Below are positions 58,205 to 64,000 of a DNA stretch of 64,000 nucleotides, piece after piece (the stretch's first letter is position 1; every line of letters begins with the position of its first letter). Both the position numbers and the translations under genes were made by a program. Location of the stretch: positions 30,316,001 through 30,380,000 of the forward strand of contig OX485809.1 in NCBI GenBank assembly GCA_950295325.1, written 5' to 3'. The notes beneath the pieces are model-generated. The model saw only the letters and a program-made list of their open reading frames with translations. It did not search any database and was not told where the DNA came from. The stretch comes from Polytrichum commune (taxonomy: Eukaryota > Streptophyta > Polytrichopsida > Polytrichales > Polytrichaceae).

Positions 58205-59144
58205 CCGTAGTTAAATAGCAGGTTAGGCATAAAATAATTCTAAAAATAGATGCCTAAAATTTTGGAATATTATTGGCATTTTTTGCCCAATATAAAATTA
58301 ATTATTTTTCAAAATTGCCAAAAAGTAAGAATTTTTTACTTCTCACTAGAGTTTTACTTACGGTGGAAGCATATGTGAATTTTGAAGGAGAGAAGGTGCT
58401 CCTTTTGTAATCAAGCTCACTTACATTAGTCCACAAAGAATATGGGTTAAGAAGTAGCAAGATTCTAGATGAGGCTTTTCAAATGTGTTGTACACAAATT
58501 TTTGGAGTCCAATTCAGCATAGAAGACGAAGTTTTACAGAATTTTGTCCAACTAACAAAAGTTGAGAAATCAATCCTTCTTCCACCTCCAACAAGTTTTG
58601 TGTCAAAATAAGTCTTTATGCAAAAGATATGGACAAAACATTGCAGCCGTGTAAAGATCAAAAAATTAAAATGCGTTCATAACAGTTTTTCGGAGCTCAT
58701 TTGTGCATAGAAGATCAACATTTTGGAATTTTGTTGGTCTAAGAAAAGTTTAGTAATCAAGTAATCTTTCACCTCCAACAAATTTTATGTCATTTGAAGA
58801 CTCTATGCAAAGTTATGCGTGTTATAAAAATGAAGTCTAACTAGGTGCTTCACCTCCAAGTTTACATATCCCATATGCATTGTTGAACACAACTCCACTC
58901 TACTTGCATAAAGCATAGAGCATTCTCAACTCTTCACTTACATCTTACTTGTCATTCAATGCAAGAGAGATGTCAAGATATAAGCTTAAATAGAAAATTA
59001 AAAATGAATTTAAGCCGAAATTTTAAAAATTAAAATAGAAAATTGCTGAAAATGTGAATATACTATTTTTAGGTGCTGAACCTACTTTTTGAACTTTAAT
59101 TAAATATTAGGCAGCAAGTTGCCGAACCTGCTAGTAAACTACGG
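58205..59144. mobile_element. TA-target element inserted in LTR copy D
   Basis: The ends are inverted repeats CCGTAGTTWAMTAGCAGGTT with GGC following, flanked by TA (58203-58204 and 59145-59146). LTR copy A has the uninterrupted GAGTAGTG at the same place, so the insertion point and TA duplication are directly supported. The element is AT-rich and contains a tandem-like pair of blocks (CACCTCCAACAAGTTTTGTG near 58580 and its relative near 58770). It has no recognised transposase and is a nonautonomous mariner-like candidate. Confidence 0.82.
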
Positions 59145-59494
59145 TAGTGTTTGGTGAAGCAAGGAGAAGTGCCTTGGATTTAAATGTTTGATTTAGAACA
59201 TGTTTGTGTTGGTTTAGGGGGTGAGGGTTTAGTGGATAGGATAAGGTCCTACTAAGTAAGAGAAGGTTAAGGGGGTTTGTGGTCTTGGGTGCCCTCTCCT
59301 CCTTTTCCTTTCTCTCTTCTTCTTCTTCCTCTCCTCTCCTCTCTCTCTCTCCCTCCTCTCTAGGATTTTTGAGCTCTTAGAGCTAGAAAGAATGTGTGAA
59401 TTAGGTAGGGGGATTAGGGAAATTAGTGGAATTAGGTAGGAAGTTAGGTAGCGGGATTGGGGGAGTTAATGGAATTAAGTAGGGCTTAATGTTG

Positions 59495-59935
59495 CGAACC
59501 AAGGAGCTGCTGGTTGTGGGAACTGTGCGAACTAAGGAGCTGTTGGTTGGGGACTGTCGCGAACTAAGGAGCTGCTGGTTGGGGACTGTCGTGAACTAAG
59601 GAGCTGCTGGTTGGGTATTGTTCGAACTAAGGAGCTGCTGGTTGGGGACTGTCGCGAACCAAGGAGCTGCTGGTTGTGGGAACTGTGCGAACTAAGGAGC
59701 TGCTGGTTGGGGACTGTCACGAACTAAGGAGCTGTTGGTTGGGTACTGTGCGAACTAAGGAGCTGCTGGTTGGGGACTGTCGCGAACCAAGGAGGTGTTG
59801 GTTGTGGGAACTGTGCGAACTAAGGAGCTGCTGCTTGGGGACTGTCGCGAACTAAGGAGCTGCTGGTTGGGTACTGTGCGAACTAAGGAGCCTGCCGGTT
59901 GGGTACTGGTGCGAACTAAGGAGCTTGTTGGTTTG
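59495..59935 (+). repeat. Minisatellite inside LTR copy D
   Basis: About 13 units of roughly 32-35 bp occur: AAGGAGCTGCTGGTTGGGGA then CTGTCGCGAACT, alternating with GGTACTGTGCGAACT variants. The ORFs at 59532-60016 are translations of the repeat. Confidence 0.88.
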
Positions 59936-60257
59936 GAGCCCGGATATCAAACGGGTATGGACCATTGGCGAACCGGCTGGGCATGGGGAATGCCCAAGTG
60001 CACTAATGGCACTTAGATGGTAGGCTAGGTAATTAGGGATTTAAGTGTTGGGTTGTAATTAGCTTAGGAAGAAGGAGAAGAGCATTTTTCAATGCTTGTA
60101 TTCTTATTATGAAATAAATTGGTGTGCAAGAATTAATGGGAATTGAAATGGAGTTTTACGAAGTTGGTAAGAGGGAGCTATGTGAACATGAATGTGACAC
60201 TCATTCCCTCACCCGGACAAGCACGCTTAAGGGTGTGTGGTTTGGCCTCACACCTGC

Positions 60258-61050
60258 TGGTGGGGAGGCTAGTCGCAGGCTCCCATAAGCAGGGACACTC
60301 TTTTGAACCACTTTTTGGGAGCGGTAGCGACTGGTCGCAGAAGTCGCGCTGCTCATCCGTTCGCCGTACATCTCATATTTTACCAACAAATGTTAGATTG
60401 ATAATGAAGGGTTTAGGGAAATATTGACAACTTTACTTGGTAAAAGATCAGGTGCATAGTAAGGATCTAGCACCGTGTAAATATAAATAGTATGTCACAC
60501 TAAATATCATATTTCACTAATCGTCCACGGAGATATTTGGCAAGATCAGTTTAGGGTTTATTCTTTCCAAGTCCGATTGGTTACATGTTGTGTGAACTTT
60601 CAATTTTTTCTTTATTAATTTGAGGTATATTCTCTATATTCCTCTAGAATGATTGATAGGTTTCATGAGGTCCAGTTCAATTGGCTCTTTCTCGAACTCA
60701 ACCACTTCATCTTTTTAACTTCAAGTACAAAAATTGAAAATGATGAATGTCCACTACTAATGCATATAGTAGGATTATAATGATGCTTTTGTGGACCCTA
60801 AATGAATTACAAGCTTATCGTTGAAATGTAAGAATTTTGGAAAAAACCGTGATAAACTACATATGAATTGATTGATGTAAACTATTTTTTAATTATGGAT
60901 TTCCTAATTGAGATAATTTGGGTCTTACATTAAAATTGTATTTGTGATATGTGTTTTTTTTTTTTTTTATACGTGTCTTTTATTTTATTCATGAGTTTTT
61001 TGTTTTTTTACTTTTAATCTTTATTTTTAAGCGTTAAAAATTTATCTTGA
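60258..61050. other. Intergenic, no gene seen
   Basis: It is AT-rich with a T-run at about 60955-60968. The short frames near its left edge overlap the LTR end and are not genes. Confidence 0.45.
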
Positions 61051-61058
61051 CACCTATG

Positions 61059-61067
61059 TATATATAG
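61059..61067 (+). promoter_or_regulatory. TATA-like box upstream of the second Myb/SANT-like ORF
   Basis: TATATATAG lies about 46 bases before the ATG at 61113, a suitable spacing for a short-leader plant promoter. This is motif evidence only. Confidence 0.35.
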
Positions 61068-61112
61068 CAACGTAAATTAACATAGTTGTTGAAAAATCAT
61101 TATTGTCTAAAC

Positions 61113-61499
61113 ATGGCTAAAGTTGGTAGAGGTAGAGATGGTCGAGGTGAAGGTTGGGGCAACACCAATGATCCTGATGCTTTGTTAAGTCGTGGAGTAG
61201 TTTGGTCAGACCCATTGGTAGAGATTTTATTGTCAATGTATGAGGAAAAATACATAGGTCAAAACTATAATCCAGTAGCAAAGCATCAATGGCAAGTAAT
61301 GTTGCATGTGTTCAACGAAAGGGCAAATGCGCAATTCACAAGGGACAATCTAATTTTAAAAATTGATAGTTTGAAAAGAAAGTGGAAAGCAGAGAAAAAA
61401 GAAAAAAAAACACAACGGGTGGCACTCCCTCTACATGGGTTTGGTTTGATCAATGTGACAGAATATGGGGAGCGCTATCATATGAGCGGTGAGCAGTGA
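61113..61499 (+). pseudogene. Second Myb/SANT-like (trihelix) ORF, frameshifted
   Basis: The ATG at 61113 opens MAKVGRGRDGRGEGW, then VWSDPLVEILLSMYEEKY, HQWQVMLHVFNERA and KIDSLKRKWKAEKKEKK, which is the Myb/SANT-like domain pattern with spaced Trp residues. After a run of nine A near 61402-61410 the open frame becomes meaningless. A neighbouring frame reads GGTPSTWVWFDQCDRIWG, the expected last part of the domain (compare STWPWFDRM in the gene at 55604-57406), and stops at 61492. A one- or two-base slip in the A run therefore broke the gene. The N-terminal Gly/Arg-rich stretch differs from the other copy. It may be a transposon ORF1 or a host trihelix-like gene; no partner gene is seen. Confidence 0.62.
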
Positions 61500-61713
61500 G
61501 CAGTAACTAATGAGCGGATTAGGGTGAGAAAAATTCAAGAAACATACCCATCACCGTGGGTTTGGTATCCTATTACCACATATTTGTAGCTCAAACATCA
61601 ACACATGTTACATGCTGAAAACTAATTTGCCAATTGATTGCTCCGATTCATATGAACATTTGAAACAATGATGGAAGTTATAAAACGATGATGTTGTGAC
61701 AATCATTAGGGTA

Positions 61714-63223
61714 TGTCAGCCACAAACCCCCACCCTTACGTGTCGTAGTCCGGGTCGAGGTCCACAGCTCACATGTATTTACTCAACCCTCATTGCCTAG
61801 GGATCTAACTCCCACCGCTTCCCGATATGAATTTTGAACACACAACTCTTTATTATGTCACTGAATTTCCTGAGTATTGAGACATACTCCGGCTCAGTGA
61901 TTATTGCAAGTGGTCTTCACATTGCACATTTCAACACCCAAATCCAATCCCTATCATCTAAATCACAAAATGGTCCTAAATCTTAAAATGGTCCTAAATC
62001 TTGCACGTCACTGGCATTGTTCAACACCAAGTACCCTACTTGATTCCACCCGTCTTTAATTAAAACCCTTTAACCTTCTAACTAGCCCTTCTAATAACTA
62101 AACCCCAACTTAACAACCAACTTGCAACTGATCCCCGAATCGGCCATCTGCTTCCCCTCCCAGCGCTACCACTGTCCCTCAAGTGAAGCCTCTGCCTTCG
62201 GCTTCAGTCGGCCAAACAGCCTTGGCACTTCGGTGGATGGCCCTAGCAGCCTTTGCCTAACCTGCACCTGCTATACATATCTGCCACCTGTCTGCAGCAA
62301 TGACGGCCTGGCTCCCGCAGCTCACCTCATCCCAACTACCGTGCTCTAAGCACATTGCGGTCCACCCAACACCCCCTTCCAAGATCAGACAGTGGGGAAC
62401 CGTCTCCAAACAAATCCCCTGCACCGGCCTTTGCCACTGATTAACTGACATTCACCCCTGTTGTTGCCGCTCACACAGAATTCCTCCTTCCTCCAGCATT
62501 GCGCGCACTGAGTAGATTTTACACCTAGTCTTCTCACACTGATCCGAGGGAACAGGCCATCGCTCAGCCTCCTCATTCGCCCTCGCACATTCCGCACCTG
62601 CAACTTTGATTTCGATCCCAATGTGGTTGTGTGCAGTCCGTGAAGCACCCTCTCCCCAGCCTCCGTGTCTGTCCCATCAAAATCCAGGTTTTTCTCACAG
62701 AGTTGGCGAAGCAACCCCAGCTGCTCTCCCTCATGCCTGGCCATTTCTCCCTCGGTCGTCATCCCTCAAAATCCCCCTGGTGGCCCATCCATTCCGCCCC
62801 CGCATCCGAACTGCCAGCAACCTTCAACCTGTGGCAACCAGCCGCCTTCCATGAGGACATCTCCCTCTCTGCCGAGAGCTTCTATCGCCCTCAACCGTAA
62901 CCCCTTGGTCCAAGTCCCGTGAAAATCTAGGGGTGCAGTGCACCCCACCCTTAAATGAACACGTACCAACCTCAATAAGGCCGATTTAACCTAGCTCCGA
63001 AGTCCCAATTGCAACTCCCATCCTTACTAAAAACAACTCCCTAACTAATTCCTATCTTGCCTCCTAACCCCATAAGCCCTGAATACTAGCTTAAGTATTA
63101 AATAACAATCCAATCCAACCTCACTATGTTTATGTTTCTCAATGTAGGCAATGAAAATTCAAATGCTAATACTTAATGAATTCTAAGCCTAAAAACACTT
63201 GTGGGCACCATATTGGGCTCACA
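61714..63223 (-). mobile_element. Solo LTR, copy E of the TGTGAG..CTCACA family, diverged
   Basis: On the minus strand it begins TGTGAGCCCAATATGGTGCC and ends TAAGGGTGGGGGTTTGTGGCTGACA. The flanks GGGTA (61709-61713) and AGGTA (63224-63228) match at four of five bases. The CCCGGACTACGACAC block before the end corresponds to CCCGGACTAGGACGC of the other copies. The interior is GC-rich and resembles copy F. The 125-codon minus frame at 62385-62762 runs with the LTR direction but has no recognised domain, and I do not call it a gene. Confidence 0.75.
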
Positions 63224-63379
63224 AGGTATAGGAATTTTAGACAATGATCACACAAATCAATGTCCACTCTTAGTGGTTATTTTATATAAACTAGATAATT
63301 GCCACAAAAAAAACATGTGCACATATATACCAAGTCACGTGCAAGACCTCTTCATGCACCTATATTTTATTGAATTCTA

Positions 63380-64000
63380 CTATTTATTATTCTCCTCATT
63401 ATTACAAACACGTACATTACATTCCTCTGCCTCTATATCCATGAATGTCAAGATACGAGAATCATAATGTTTAGATCTACTTCGCCTTGGAGGTGTAATG
63501 ACGGTTGTTAACCGTATCGCCTCAAACTCGGCATACACAGGGAGAATCAATTGATGAGGGGGGGACATCGCTTCCTTTATTTTTCTACACACAATATCCA
63601 AAAATGTTAGAAACAATTGGTGGAAGACTAAGTAGTCAACAAGAAAAACCAAAATGTTAAAATCATTCAAACCAACAAACTTACGTACTCAAGCGAGAAT
63701 TCTTTGGAACTTTCCGAATAGGCTCGTCATCATCTTCGCATGTCATGCTAATTGATTGCAAGCCATGGACAATAGGAGGTGGCAATAAATCACACAAAGG
63801 AGCTAATATTGCGTCGAAAATTGCCGAGTCTTTTTCGAATGCAACAAGGTGTCGGCTACTACGACGGCAAGCATGAATAGATGTACCTGTAATAAATACA
63901 ATCGTGCACATCATAAGATATTTGTGATGTATAAAAGATTTAAATTCTGAATTTTAAAAACAAAAAACAAAAAGAATATGTTTCTAACCTGTAAATGCAT
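63380..64000 (-). CDS. Partial three-exon gene, product unknown
   Basis: Splice signals on the minus strand define the last exons of a gene entering from the right edge. Exon pieces are 63989-64000 (donor ACAG|GTTAGA), 63685-63886 (acceptor TTATTACAG, donor AGTAC|GTAAGT) and 63380-63584 (acceptor TGTGTAG), ending in TAG at 63380-63382. The two introns are 102 and 100 bp. The spliced frame is open throughout: ACRRSSRHLVAFEKDSAIFD, LCDLLPPPIVHGLQ, TCEDDDEPIRKVPKNSRLST joined to KIKEAMSPPHQLILPVYAEF, then TPPRRSRSKHYDSRIL. The mix of acidic and basic clusters suggests a nuclear protein; no domain is recognised. Its acidic EDD segment just before a splice site recalls the tail of the Myb/SANT-like gene at 55604-57406, which is a weak hint of kinship. 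The 5' part is outside the window. Confidence 0.55.

Larger units (their letters stand above)
58010..60252 (+). mobile_element. Solo LTR, copy D of the TGTGAG..CTCACA family
   Basis: It begins TATGAGCCCAAAATGG and ends TTTGGCCTCACA, with a perfect 5-bp duplication CCTGC at 58005-58009 and 60253-60257. TATAAAAA (58097-58104) and AATAAA (60113-60118) sit where they do in copy A, and the TCTCTC tract and GAGCTCTTAGAGC lie at about 59280-59385. A 940-bp element is inserted at 58205-59144; without it the LTR is about 1300 bp. It has the largest minisatellite expansion for its size (59495-59935). It is the closest relative of copy A. Confidence 0.9.

Noticed and set aside
59532-60016. Repeat-rich ORFs inside LTR copy D
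   Set aside because: They are translations of the LTR minisatellite.
62385-62762. 125-codon ORF on the minus strand as a gene
   Set aside because: It lies wholly inside LTR copy E, has no recognised domain, and the region is compositionally GC-rich.
1141-63223. Complete LTR retrotransposon formed by two of the LTR copies
   Set aside because: Same-strand neighbours (B and C; D with A or F) are many kilobases apart with different target duplications, and contain no polymerase motifs between them.

Overview
The window looks like a transposon-packed, gene-poor stretch of a land-plant nuclear genome. Evidence: a complete AP2/ERF transcription factor (group IX-like), plant-type telomere motifs (TTTAGGG) in an interstitial block, introns of about 100 bp with GT/AG ends, Myb/SANT (trihelix) ORFs of a kind common in plant transposons, and many MITEs and solo LTRs. 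Only one gene is clearly intact (ERF, 19254-21068, minus). A second, partial multi-exon gene runs off the right edge (63380-64000, minus). The species cannot be fixed from the sequence. The make-up of the degenerate Mutator-like ORF leaves me with a weak suspicion of a seed-free plant.

Layout. 0-13 kb: a solo LTR (1141-2276), a hAT-like MITE (3380-3800), a family-X repeat (about 4905-6540) that carries a 280-bp MULE-like MITE (5248-5527), a 372-bp MITE (7043-7414), a Harbinger-like MITE (8337-8751), and a decayed MULE-like transposase on the minus strand (about 10440-12640) broken by a telomere-repeat insertion. 13-23.9 kb: a decayed LTR, a GC-rich block without a recognisable gene, AT-rich DNA, then the ERF gene and its GC-rich upstream region. 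23.9-46 kb: two minus-strand LTRs, a CAGGG-type hAT MITE, family-X copy 2 followed by a 54-bp minisatellite, second copies of the 372-bp and 415-bp MITE families, a long-armed hairpin and several family-Y repeats. 46-55.6 kb: family-X copy 3 with tandem arrays, a block with 182-bp repeats, and a very AT-rich tract with about 335-bp dyad-bearing repeats. 55.6-64 kb: a Myb/SANT-like gene destroyed by two different MITEs, a solo LTR with a 940-bp TA-target element inside it, a frameshifted second Myb/SANT ORF, another solo LTR, and the edge gene.

The clearest signal is mobile-element history. One LTR family has six copies, and at least three have perfect 5-bp target duplications. All lack a recognisable internal coding region, and four carry a different minisatellite at the corresponding position. 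Several MITE insertions could be dated relative to their hosts, because a paralogous copy or the restored reading frame shows the empty site. I found no rRNA, no CRISPR array, no convincing complete tRNA gene and no coherent multi-gene system.
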